Shown: positions 9,151-17,270 of the stretch, one piece after another
How the letters are laid out: each line of letters starts with the position of its first letter
Position numbering within the stretch: the stretch's first letter is position 1
Position numbers and translations under genes: made by a program
The notes under the pieces: generated by a model
Told to the model about the DNA's origin: nothing
The model's database searches: none
What the model saw: only the letters and a program-made list of their open reading frames with translations
Assembly: GCF_905220705.1 (NCBI RefSeq)
Contig: NZ_CAJNAT010000008.1
Coordinates: forward strand, 62,001-126,000
Reading direction: 5' to 3'
Source of the DNA: Paraburkholderia domus
GTDB taxonomy: Bacteria; Pseudomonadota; Gammaproteobacteria; Burkholderiales; Burkholderiaceae
Length of the DNA stretch: 64,000 nucleotides

Positions 9151-10308
9151 CTATGCGTAGTGTTCGACGGATTCGAGCGAAGCGGCGGCGAAGCCGTCTT
9201 CGGTAAACAAATGGCATGCGCGGGCGGGGACACGCAAGCTCGCGCGGTCGCCCGGCGCGAGGCGCGTGTCGCCCGGCGCTTTGGCGATCAGCACGGCGCC
9301 GCCGGGCTGATCGAGGTGAACATAGCTGTGTTCGCCGAGCTGTTCGACGAGGGATACGGTGCGGGTCAGAACGGCGTCCTGCGCGTTGTCAGATGCTGTC
9401 GCGTCGATGAATTCCAGATGTTCCGGGCGCACGCCGAGCGTGACGGCTTGCGACTCGTGGAGCCCGTCTCCACTGACCGGCACGTGCACGTTTTCACCTG
9501 TGTGATCGAGCGTCACGATCACGCCGTGCGGATCGACCGACGCCACCCGCCCCGGCAAAAAGTTCATGCGCGGCGACCCGATGAAACCGGCGACGAAGCG
9601 GCTCTTCGGACGGTGATACAACTCGAGCGGCGCGCCGATCTGCGCAATGCTGCCGTAGCGCTCGGTGTCCTTGCCCGCGTGCAGCAGCACGATCTTGTCG
9701 GCGAGCGTCATCGCTTCGATCTGGTCGTGCGTGACGTACACCACGCTGGCTTTGGCGAATTGCTTATGCAGCCGCGCAATTTCGATGCGGGTCTGGCCAC
9801 GCAGCGTCGCGTCGAGATTGGAAAGCGGTTCGTCGAACAGAAACACGCCCGGCTCGCGCACGATCGCCCGGCCAATCGCCACACGCTGCCGCTGGCCGCC
9901 GGATAGTGCCTTCGGCCGGCGCTCGAGCAGGGCATCCAGTTGCAGGATGCGCGCGGCTTCCCGCACCTTGCGGTCGATTTCGTCTTTCGGGGTTTTAGCG
10001 AGCTTGAGGCCAAATGCCATGTTCTCGAACACGGTCATATGCGGAAACAACGCGTAGCTCTGGAACACCATCGCCACGCCGCGCTGCGCCGCCGGTACGT
10101 CGTTGACGAGGCGGCCGGCGATCGACAGGTCGCCGTCGGTCACGTCTTCGAGGCCCGCGATCATGCGCAGCAAGGTGGACTTGCCGCAGCCGGACGGGCC
10201 GAGAAATACGCAGAACTCGTTCTCGCCGATCTCCAGATCGACATCGCGGATCACCAGCGCGCCGTCGCCATACGCCTTCTGCACGCCTCTCAACGAAATG
10301 CTCGCCAT
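9151..10308 (-). CDS. Sugar ABC transporter ATPase (UgpC/MalK/MsmX type)
   Basis: 385-residue ATP-binding subunit. The nucleotide-binding domain shows Walker [10 protein letters not shown] (about 38-46), signature [14 protein letters not shown] (about 135), Walker [12 protein letters not shown] (about 155) and the switch His in [15 protein letters not shown]. The C-terminal third is the TOBE/OB regulatory domain of MalK-like proteins. It is the first gene of the galactoside operon, so the main promoter lies between it and the divergent LacI gene, where a perfect palindrome is found. It energises the MalF/MalG-type permease pair encoded at the other end of the operon. Confidence 0.93.
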   Translation of the reverse strand: MASISLRGVQKAYGDGALVIRDVDLEIGENEFCVFLGPSGCGKSTLLRMIAGLEDVTDGDLSIAGRLVNDVPAAQRGVAMVFQSYALFPHMTVFENMAFGLKLAKTPKDEIDRKVREAARILQLDALLERRPKALSGGQRQRVAIGRAIVREPGVFLFDEPLSNLDATLRGQTRIEIARLHKQFAKASVVYVTHDQIEAMTLADKIVLLHAGKDTERYGSIAQIGAPLELYHRPKSRFVAGFIGSPRMNFLPGRVASVDPHGVIVTLDHTGENVHVPVSGDGLHESQAVTLGVRPEHLEFIDATASDNAQDAVLTRTVSLVEQLGEHSYVHLDQPGGAVLIAKAPGDTRLAPGDRASLRVPARACHLFTEDGFAAASLESVEHYA

Positions 10309-10345
10309 CGCATCGACTCCGTGATTTAATCGGCTCGATGTCGGA

Positions 10346-10361
10346 GATTAAGCGCTTAATC
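10346..10361. promoter_or_regulatory. LacI-family operator candidate O1 (perfect 16-bp palindrome)
   Basis: GATTAAGCGCTTAATC is a perfect 16-base palindrome with the central CG typical of LacI/GalR-family operators. It lies 37 bases upstream of the ATPase start and 138 bases upstream of the LacI-type gene. This placement would let the regulator repress the operon and possibly itself. Confidence 0.75.
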
Positions 10362-10499
10362 AGCAGGACCTAAAAAATCGACCGCATGCGATCGGTTGGT
10401 CTTGCCTGTCTCCGATATCGTTTTGTCTGTGCGGCAAATGGTGCCGCGCCTTGCGCTGCGATGCAAATATCGAACAGCCATCCCAAATATTGCAAAGCC

Positions 10500-11534
10500 A
10501 TGCCTACCCTCAGCGAAGTCGCGCGTCACGCCGGCGTCACCCCTGCCACGGTATCGAACGTACTGCGCAATCGCGGCCGGGTCGGCGCGACCACCCGGCA
10601 GCGGGTGCTGGACGCCGTCGACGCGCTCGGCTACCGCCCGCATCTCGCCGCCCGCGCACTCGCCGAAGGCCGCGCGCCGACGTTGGCGTTGATGGTGTCG
10701 AGCATCGCCAATCCGTTCTATCCGGAATTCGCGCTCGCCGTCGAACACGCGGCGCGCGGCAGCGGGCACTTCGTGATCATCTGCAATACGAACGAAGATC
10801 CGCTGACCGGGCGGGCGTATCTCGACCAGATTGCCGGCACGCTTTCCGAAGGCGTGCTCGTGACGAATGCGAACCTCGATTTTGCGGACCTTCATGCAAC
10901 CGAAGCGCGCGGCACGCCGGTGGTGCTGTGCATGTGGGAACGCCCCAATGAGCCCCCGGGGCTGCCGTGTGTGGCAGTCGATTTTCGTCTGGCTGGCGAA
11001 CTGGCCGGCACGCATTTGCTGACGCTCGGCCATCGGGGGATCGGTGCGATTGTCGGCAGCAAGGCCTCGGGCATTCACGCGGCCCGCTACGAAGGTTTTG
11101 TCGATGCAGTGCGTGCCGCCGGCGCGCCCAAAGGCCGGGTCAAGCATGCGCCCGATACGATACAAGGCGGCTACACCGCGGCGCGCGCGCTGCTGGAAGC
11201 CGATCTGACACTCACTGCGATCTTCGCGACCAACGATCTGCCGGCGCTCGGCGCGATGCACGCCGCCGCCGACCTCGGCTTGAACGTGCCAGGCGATCTG
11301 TCCGTGATCGGCATTACCGATATTCAACTGGCGCGCGAGTCGCGGCCCGCGTTGACGACGGTCGCCGTGCCGACCGTCGAAGTCGCCGGCCTCGCGGTAT
11401 CGCTGCTGCGCGAGTTGATCGAATCGTCGTACGGGCAAGCGGGTGGCCAGGTCGCGACAAACGTGCCGATGCGGATTTCCTCCGCGCCGCAACTCGTTAT
11501 ACGCGCTTCGACCGGCGCGCCGCGTCCGAGGTAA
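10500..11534 (+). CDS. LacI/GalR-family regulator of the beta-galactoside operon
   Basis: 344-residue regulator. The N-terminal LacI helix-turn-helix (MPTLSEVARHAGVTPATVSN) is followed by the hinge helix region (LAARALAEGRAPTLALMVSS) and a periplasmic-binding-protein-like effector domain with the C-terminal VPGDLSVIGITDI motif. I place the start at ATG 10500 because this is the canonical LacI opening; longer in-frame extensions to 10386 contain no domain and the ribosome-binding site is weak in every case. It is divergent from the galactoside transport and GH42 operon, with a perfect LacI-type palindrome in between, so it most likely represses that operon until a galactoside-derived inducer binds. 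Confidence 0.9.
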   Translation: MPTLSEVARHAGVTPATVSNVLRNRGRVGATTRQRVLDAVDALGYRPHLAARALAEGRAPTLALMVSSIANPFYPEFALAVEHAARGSGHFVIICNTNEDPLTGRAYLDQIAGTLSEGVLVTNANLDFADLHATEARGTPVVLCMWERPNEPPGLPCVAVDFRLAGELAGTHLLTLGHRGIGAIVGSKASGIHAARYEGFVDAVRAAGAPKGRVKHAPDTIQGGYTAARALLEADLTLTAIFATNDLPALGAMHAAADLGLNVPGDLSVIGITDIQLARESRPALTTVAVPTVEVAGLAVSLLRELIESSYGQAGGQVATNVPMRISSAPQLVIRASTGAPRPR

Positions 11535-11774
11535 TGTGGCCGTAACAGCATCGGGGACGTTACGTAGCGAACCCTGCATGCGCCCGCCCCCGCCTCCTGG
11601 TCCACCGCCCGCAAACGCCCGTATCAAGCGGTTCCACGGCAAAATCACCGCCTCAATCAGTCCATCCATGCAGTTGGCACGGTCCCTGCAATAAAGCAGG
11701 AAAAGGCCGAGCGCCGGCATGAATCCCATGCCTCCCGCGCTCCCCCAACCGGCCGGGCCAAGGCCATAACAAGC

Positions 11775-12557
11775 ATGGATACTCAAATGATTGCCGATCT
11801 TCTGCTGGACGCTGATCTCGCCGAACAGACCACCGACGCAGACTCGACCTTCGCGCAGCGCCATCCCTTGCAAATCGCAGTTTGCCTGCGCAAGCTGATG
11901 GCCGGACAAGACTTCGTGACGGTGGAGTTCAACGGCCGCCAGATCGTCACGCAAATGCTTGATGTCGATTCGCGCAATGCCCGCTTTATCTTCGACGCCG
12001 GCAGTACAGAGCTGGACAATTACGCGCTTCCGGCTGCACGTCAGTTGATTTTCCGCAGTTTGCCAGGTGGCATTCGCACGGAGTTCATGACGCTCAACGC
12101 AGACCCAATCCAATTCGAAGGACGCCCGGCTTTCGAGGCAGCTTTCCCTTCGCTCCTGTACTACGTTCAACGCCGCGAATTCTTCCGCGTGCAAACGCCC
12201 GTGCTGGATCCGTACATCGCTTGTGGGCCGTATGCGGATGGCGACGGCGGCTCGTTCCGGATGGAACTGCAGGATCTTTCATTGGGCGGCGTGGCGTTGA
12301 AAACCGCCGACGAGCGCTTCGGCTCGCTTGAAAGCGGCACTGTATTGCGCGACGTCACGCTGCAACTCGGCAGCTTCGGTACGCTTCGCCTCGATCTGGA
12401 AATCGTCGCGCCCCGCCAATTGACTACGCCGAAGGGCGACCGGCGCTTCGTGATCGGCTGCAAGTTCGTGCAGACGCCGGGGTTGGCTGAGCGGACCTTG
12501 CAGCGCGTCGTCACTCAACTCGAAACGAAGCGTCAAACGCTCGCGCAGCGCAGGTAA
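11775..12557 (+). CDS. ycgR: YcgR-type flagellar brake protein (PilZ domain)
   Basis: 260-residue cytoplasmic c-di-GMP receptor. The N-terminal YcgR domain (about 25-125) is followed by a PilZ domain whose ligand motifs are intact: R134-E-F-F-R138 (RxxxR) and D167-L-S-L-G-G172 (DxSxxG). Proteins of this family bind the flagellar stator or switch when c-di-GMP is high and slow the motor. It stands alone between the LacI gene and the fructose-type ABC genes, about 37 kb from flhDC in this window. The ATG at 11775 has a weak ribosome-binding site; ATG 11787 is an alternative start. Confidence 0.9.
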   Translation: MDTQMIADLLLDADLAEQTTDADSTFAQRHPLQIAVCLRKLMAGQDFVTVEFNGRQIVTQMLDVDSRNARFIFDAGSTELDNYALPAARQLIFRSLPGGIRTEFMTLNADPIQFEGRPAFEAAFPSLLYYVQRREFFRVQTPVLDPYIACGPYADGDGGSFRMELQDLSLGGVALKTADERFGSLESGTVLRDVTLQLGSFGTLRLDLEIVAPRQLTTPKGDRRFVIGCKFVQTPGLAERTLQRVVTQLETKRQTLAQRR

Positions 12558-13035
12558 GTGCCTTCAGGCACGGTCGTCGCGATTCTCGCGGTTTGACCAG
12601 ATTTGCAGTCATCGCCTTAAAAATGGCTACTTTCGTCCGCTACTGAGTACCTTCGCGACGGCAGCCCGTGTCGTCGCTAAAGGTCGTTTAAGACTTCAAT
12701 TCGCTTACAAGCGAGCCAGGACTTTCCCCAAGTCCCGGTGCTCGATCTTGCATCGCATCACTGCCGCCAAGCCCCGTCACGTAAGGCCCACCGCCATGGC
12801 GGCCGCATCGGCACGTTAATGTCCGTCCCGATCGCGTCCTTGACGAACGTCGTCATGCCTGCTGTACTAAATCAACTAAAGTGATTTAAGCAGCCAGTTT
12901 CGGACTGCCTCGAAATCGCTTCAGGTTCCAAACCAGATTGCAAACAGGTAGCAAACAGGTGGCAAACGCGCAGCGTTCGCGTGCGCCACCGCCCGCAGTT
13001 CACAACGTCGTGGCCAATAACCGGAGGAGCGTCCC
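12558..13035. other. 478-base intergenic region upstream of frcB-like gene
   Basis: No protein-coding gene is supported here. The region holds a dyad (see 12868-12888), and near the gene a loose direct repeat of GCAAAC (three copies at 12938-12965). A GGAGG ribosome-binding site precedes the ATG at 13036. The promoter of the fructose-type transporter must lie here. Confidence 0.6.
12868..12888. promoter_or_regulatory. Dyad-symmetric operator candidate for the ROK repressor
   Basis: TAAATCA (12868-12874) and TGATTTA (12882-12888) form a perfect inverted repeat around seven bases; the outer bases GCTG (12861-12864) and CAGC (12890-12893) extend the symmetry. The AT-rich dyad stands out in GC-rich DNA about 150 bases before frcB. 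ROK repressors bind AT-rich dyads, so this is a plausible site for the ROK protein encoded at the end of the same cluster. Confidence 0.55.
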
Positions 13036-14040
13036 ATGAATCTGAATTCCCGCAGGCATCCTGTCGCCAGGAAAATCGTGTCGATGTGCGTCGCGGCATC
13101 GGCCGTGTGGTGTGCGAGCGCGAGCCAGGCGGCCGACCAGCCCGTCGTCGGACTCATCACCAAGACCGACACGAATCCGTTCTTCGTGAAGATGAAACAG
13201 GGCGCCGAAGCGGCTGCCTCGAAAGACGGTGCCAAGCTGATCACCGCGGCCGGCAAGTTCGACGGCGATAACGCGAGCCAGGTCACCGCCATTGAAAACA
13301 TGATGACGGCTGGCGCGAAAGCGATCCTGATCACGCCGAGCGATACCAAGGCAATCGTGCCGAGCATCAAGAAAGCGCGCGCCGCCGGCGTGATGGTGAT
13401 CGCACTCGACACGCCGACCGATCCGCAAGATGCCACGGATGCCCTCTTCGCCACCGACAACTTCAAAGCCGGCGTGCTGATCGGCAAGTACGCAAAAGCC
13501 GCCATGAACGGCAAGCCCGCGAAGATCGCCACGCTCGACCTCGCGCCCGGCGTCTCGGTCGGTGTGCTGCGTCATAACGGCTTCCTGGAAGGCTTCGGCG
13601 TGAAGGAAGGCGATCCGTCGATCGTCTGCAGCCAGGACACCCGAGGCGATCAGGCGAAGGGCCAGACGGCGATGGAAAATTGCCTGCAGAAATCGCCGGA
13701 TATCAACGTGGTCTACACGATCAACGAACCGGCCGCGGCGGGTGCGTATCGCGCGCTTAAAGCGGCGGGCAAGGACAAGAGCGTGATGATCGTTTCCATC
13801 GACGGCGGCTGCGAAGGCGTACGTAATGTGAAGGCTGGCGCGATTGCTGCGACCTCGCAGCAGTATCCGCTGAAGATGGCCTCGCTTGGCGTGACGGCGG
13901 GTGTCGACTATGCGAAGACTGGAAAGAAGGTCTCCGGCTATCAGGATACGGGCGTGACGCTGATCACCGATAAGCCGATGTCCGGCATCGACAGCAAGGA
14001 TACGAAGTTCGGCCTCGACAACTGCTGGGGCAACAAGTAA
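13036..14040 (+). CDS. frcB: Fructose/ribose-type ABC transporter binding protein (FrcB-like)
   Basis: 334-residue periplasmic sugar receptor of the CUT2 family. The signal peptide covers residues 1-33 (ending ASASQA). The mature chain shows the RbsB-type fold: GLITKTDTNPFFVKMKQGAE, then AILITPSDTKAIVPSIKKARAAG, then ALDTPT, then VVYTINEPAAAGAYRAL. This pattern and the gene order binding protein, permease, single-domain ATPase and ROK protein match the frcBCA fructose/mannose/ribose system of rhizobia. GGAGG sits nine bases before the ATG. Fructose is the likely ligand from this similarity, not from visible residues. Confidence 0.88.
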   Translation: MNLNSRRHPVARKIVSMCVAASAVWCASASQAADQPVVGLITKTDTNPFFVKMKQGAEAAASKDGAKLITAAGKFDGDNASQVTAIENMMTAGAKAILITPSDTKAIVPSIKKARAAGVMVIALDTPTDPQDATDALFATDNFKAGVLIGKYAKAAMNGKPAKIATLDLAPGVSVGVLRHNGFLEGFGVKEGDPSIVCSQDTRGDQAKGQTAMENCLQKSPDINVVYTINEPAAAGAYRALKAAGKDKSVMIVSIDGGCEGVRNVKAGAIAATSQQYPLKMASLGVTAGVDYAKTGKKVSGYQDTGVTLITDKPMSGIDSKDTKFGLDNCWGNK

Positions 14041-14053
14041 CGCGCGTTGAACG

Positions 14054-14075
14054 GCGGCCCGCTCTGCTGGGCCGC
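14054..14075 (+). promoter_or_regulatory. Stem-loop after the binding-protein gene
   Basis: GCGGCCC (14054-14060) pairs with GGGCCGC (14069-14075) around eight bases, 13 bases after the frcB-like stop and before the permease gene. Such mRNA hairpins often protect the binding-protein transcript and partly stop transcription, giving more receptor than permease. There is no T-tract, so it is not a full terminator. Confidence 0.55.
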
Positions 14076-14183
14076 TCAAGTATCGCCGGACGGCCGGCCC
14101 CGGATGACCGGCCTCCCGGATCGCCGGCCGCCGTTTTTACCGCGTGGTCTGCCCACCACGCTCATGCATTGAGGACACCTATC

Positions 14184-15170
14184 ATGTCGACTCCTTCCGC
14201 GCCCGTCGGCCACTCGCGCCCTTTCACCGACCGCTTGCCGTCGCTCGCTGAAATCGGGCCGCTAATCGCCCTGCTGCTGGCCTGCGGCTTCTTCATTTCG
14301 CAGAGCGACCGGTTCCTGTCGTTCCAGAACCTTTCCCTGATCCTGCAACAGACGATGGTGGTCGCCGTCATCGCCATCGGCCAGACGCTGATCGTGCTGA
14401 CAGGCGGGATCGATCTGTCGTGCGGGATGGTGATGGCGTTTGGCTCGATCATCATGACCAAATTCGCGGTCACGCTCGGTGTGCCGCCGATTCTCGCGAT
14501 TCTGTGCGGCGTCGCCGCGAGCACGCTGTTCGGCGCGCTCAACGGCGTGCTGATCACGCGGATCAAATTGCCCGCCTTTATCGTCACGCTCGGTACGCTG
14601 AACATCGCATTCGCGCTCACGCAGATTTATTCGAACGCAGAGAGCGTGTCGAATCTGCCGGACGCGATCATGTTCCTCGGCAACACGTTCAAACTCGGCC
14701 CCGCCGACGTCACCTACGGCACGGTGCTCACGCTGCTGATGTACGTGGCGACGTGGTTCGTCTTGCGCGATACCGTGCCCGGCCGGCATCTGTATGCGCT
14801 CGGCAATAACCCTGAAGCCGCGCGCCTGATGGGCCTCTCGTCGCAAAAGATCTTGCTCACGGTGTATTCGCTGGCCGGCGCGATCTACGGCATTGCCGCG
14901 CTGCTGTCAGTGTCGCGCACCGGCGTCGGCGATCCGCAGGCAGGGCAAACCGAGAACCTCGACAGCATTACGGCGGTGGTGCTGGGCGGCACAAGTCTGT
15001 TCGGCGGACGCGGCTCGATTTCCGGCACGCTGCTCGGCGCGCTGATTGTCGGTGTGTTTCGTAACGGCTTGACGTTGATCGGTGTCTCTTCGGTCTACCA
15101 GGTGTTGATCACCGGCATGCTCGTGATTCTCGCGGTTGCCGCTGACAAACTTTCCCATCGTCGCGGTTGA
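14184..15170 (+). CDS. frcC: Fructose/ribose-type ABC transporter permease (FrcC-like)
   Basis: 328-residue CUT2 permease with about eight to ten membrane segments. Family landmarks: QTLIVLTGGIDLSCGMVMAF in the first half, LGTLNIAFALTQIYSN, the conserved ALGNNPEAARLMGLSS loop, and VVLGGTSLFGGRGSISGTLLGALIVG near the C-terminus, all as in RbsC/FrcC. The ATG at 14184 has GAGGA eight bases upstream. It forms the inner-membrane channel for the sugar bound by the upstream receptor and is followed 35 bases later by its ATPase. Confidence 0.92.
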   Translation: MSTPSAPVGHSRPFTDRLPSLAEIGPLIALLLACGFFISQSDRFLSFQNLSLILQQTMVVAVIAIGQTLIVLTGGIDLSCGMVMAFGSIIMTKFAVTLGVPPILAILCGVAASTLFGALNGVLITRIKLPAFIVTLGTLNIAFALTQIYSNAESVSNLPDAIMFLGNTFKLGPADVTYGTVLTLLMYVATWFVLRDTVPGRHLYALGNNPEAARLMGLSSQKILLTVYSLAGAIYGIAALLSVSRTGVGDPQAGQTENLDSITAVVLGGTSLFGGRGSISGTLLGALIVGVFRNGLTLIGVSSVYQVLITGMLVILAVAADKLSHRRG

Positions 15171-15205
15171 GCACTCAACCGCAATTATCCTGCATGGAGA
15201 CTGTC

Positions 15206-16003
15206 ATGCCGACACCTACTTCCGCCTCTGCCGTGATGCCCGTTCTGCAGGCGCGCGGACTCGTCAAACGCTACGGCAACGTCACCGCACTCGACGGCTG
15301 CGATTTCGAAGTGCTGCCCGGCGAGATTCTCGCCGTGATCGGCGATAACGGCGCGGGCAAGTCGTCGTTGATCAAGGCGCTTTCGGGCGCCACCGTGCCC
15401 GATGAAGGCGAAATCCTGCTCGACGGCAAGCCGGTCAAATTCCGCAGCCCGCTGGATGCACGCGCTCAAGGCATCGAAACCGTGTACCAGGAACTCGCGG
15501 TGGCGCCCGCCATGAGCATCGCCGAAAACCTGTTTCTCGCCCGTGAGCTCGTCAAGCCGGGCTGGCGCGGTTCGATCTTCAAGATGATCGACAAGCGCCG
15601 CATGCTCGACGAAGCCACTGCGCACATGAAGGATTTGCAAATCGGCATCCGTTCGATGCGCCAGGCGGTCGAAACGCTCTCCGGCGGCCAACGTCAAGGT
15701 GTGGCCGTCGCGCGCAGCGCGGCGTTCGCGCGGCATGTGGTGATTCTCGACGAACCCACGGCCGCACTCGGCGTAAAGGAAGGCAACATGGTGCTCGAGC
15801 TGATCCGCCGCGTGCGCGAGCGCGGCCTGCCGGTGATCCTGATCAGCCACAACATGCCGCACGTGTTCGAAGTCGCGGATCGCATCCACATCCAGCGGCT
15901 CGGCCGGCGTGCTGCGTTGGTCAACACCAAAGACATCCACATGTCGGAGGCCGTGGCGATCATGACGGGCGCGAAGGAAGCGGACGTCAAGGCGATTGCA
16001 TGA
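15206..16003 (+). CDS. frcA: Fructose-type ABC transporter ATPase (FrcA-like, single domain)
   Basis: 265-residue ATPase with one nucleotide-binding domain: Walker A GDNGAGKSS, signature LSGGQRQGVAVARS, Walker B VVILDEPTAALG, and H-loop ILISHNMPHVFEVADR. RbsA/AraG relatives have two fused domains of about 500 residues, so the half size is significant and matches FrcA, which works as a homodimer. The ATG at 15206 has GGAG upstream; a TTG frame opening at 15167 overlaps the permease stop and is less likely. It powers import through the FrcC-like permease. Confidence 0.92.
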   Translation: MPTPTSASAVMPVLQARGLVKRYGNVTALDGCDFEVLPGEILAVIGDNGAGKSSLIKALSGATVPDEGEILLDGKPVKFRSPLDARAQGIETVYQELAVAPAMSIAENLFLARELVKPGWRGSIFKMIDKRRMLDEATAHMKDLQIGIRSMRQAVETLSGGQRQGVAVARSAAFARHVVILDEPTAALGVKEGNMVLELIRRVRERGLPVILISHNMPHVFEVADRIHIQRLGRRAALVNTKDIHMSEAVAIMTGAKEADVKAIA

Positions 16004-16033
16004 TGCATGCATCCCGCTGAGGGGCACACGACG

Positions 16034-17260
16034 ATGGAAACCACCGGGACACGTTCACTTCTCAAACGCACGGTCGGCTCGAATCAGGTCGGCATGCGGC
16101 AGTTCAACGAACGGATCGTCCTGCAGACGATCCGTTTGCACGGACCGCTGCCGAAAGCCGAAGTGGGCCGTCTCACACGCCTGTCGATGCAGACGGTGTC
16201 GATGATCGTCGACCGTCTGATCGACGACGGCCTGCTCGAGAAGCAGGCGCGCGTGCGCGGCCGCATCGGTCAACCCTCGGTACCGATCGCGTTGCGCGCC
16301 GACGGCGCGTACACCATCGGCATCAAGGTGGGGCGCCGCAGTCTCGACGTCCTGGCGATGGATTTCGCCGGCCACGTGGTGTGTCGCGACGTATTCGAAT
16401 ATGCCTATCCCGACCCGCGCACGCTATTCCCGGCGCTCGAAAGCAAACTGGCGCGCGTGAATCAGACGCTCGGCGCGAAGGCGAACAAAGTGGTTGGCGT
16501 GGGCGTGGCGGCGCCGTTGTGGCTCGGCGGCTGGCGCGATTTTCTCGGCGCGCCGCCCGACGCGCTGGAAGCGTGGCACGAGATCGACTTGCGCAGCCGT
16601 ATCGCGACGATGACGGGCTTGCCCGTCGAGTTCGCCAAAGACACCACCGCCGCCTGCGCGGCCGAACTCGTGATGGGCCAGGGGCGTGGGATTCACAATT
16701 TTCTCTATCTGTTCGTCGGCACGTTTATCGGCGGCGGCCTGGTGATCGACGGCCGTCTGCATGGCGGGCCGCATGACAACGCTGGTGCTGTCGGTTCGAT
16801 TCCGTTGAGAGACGGCAGCACGCGCAAACCGGCAACGCAGTTGCTGCACGCGGCGTCGGGTTTCGTTCTGGAAAAGCTGTTGATCGACGCGGGTGCACCG
16901 TCCGCCGCCGCGCATGATCATCGCGCGTTATCGCCTGAACTGTGGCGGCAGACCGAACAATGGCTCGATACCGCTTGCCCTGCGATCGCCAGTGCGTTGA
17001 CCAATGCGGCTGCCCTGCTCGACCTGGAAGCGGTGGTGATCGACGGCGAGCTCGACCGGCAACTGGTCCGCGAAATCATCCGCCGAACCGAACGTGTGCT
17101 CGATCGCTTCGAATGGGAGGGAATGGTGCGGCCGCAACTATTGGAAGGCACCATCGGCGCCGATGCGCGGGCAATGGGCGGTGCGATTCTGCCGTTGTAC
17201 GCACATTTCGCGCCCGTGCACGAGCTGTTCCTTAAGCCGGCAACGGACGCGGAATATTAG
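16034..17260 (+). CDS. ROK-family transcriptional repressor
   Basis: 408-residue protein with an N-terminal winged helix (RLHGPLPKAEVGRLTRLSMQTVSMIVDRLID, about residues 30-60) and a ROK domain behind it. The ROK part looks sugar-binding but not catalytic: the ATP-binding DxGGT motif is GIKVGRRSL, the GEIGH motif is GSIPL, and the CxCGxxGC zinc cluster is absent. GAGGGG lies upstream of the ATG at 16034. It is the last gene of the fructose-type transporter cluster and most likely represses it, with the imported sugar as inducer. Convergent with the penicillin-binding protein gene ten bases downstream. Confidence 0.88.
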   Translation: METTGTRSLLKRTVGSNQVGMRQFNERIVLQTIRLHGPLPKAEVGRLTRLSMQTVSMIVDRLIDDGLLEKQARVRGRIGQPSVPIALRADGAYTIGIKVGRRSLDVLAMDFAGHVVCRDVFEYAYPDPRTLFPALESKLARVNQTLGAKANKVVGVGVAAPLWLGGWRDFLGAPPDALEAWHEIDLRSRIATMTGLPVEFAKDTTAACAAELVMGQGRGIHNFLYLFVGTFIGGGLVIDGRLHGGPHDNAGAVGSIPLRDGSTRKPATQLLHAASGFVLEKLLIDAGAPSAAAHDHRALSPELWRQTEQWLDTACPAIASALTNAAALLDLEAVVIDGELDRQLVREIIRRTERVLDRFEWEGMVRPQLLEGTIGADARAMGGAILPLYAHFAPVHELFLKPATDAEY

Positions 17261-17270
17261 GCGCCAATGC

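Noticed and set aside
11535-11774. Pro-rich plus-strand frame (MRPPPPPGPPP...) between the LacI and PilZ genes
   Set aside because: Short, without ribosome-binding site, produced by a C-run in GC-rich DNA.
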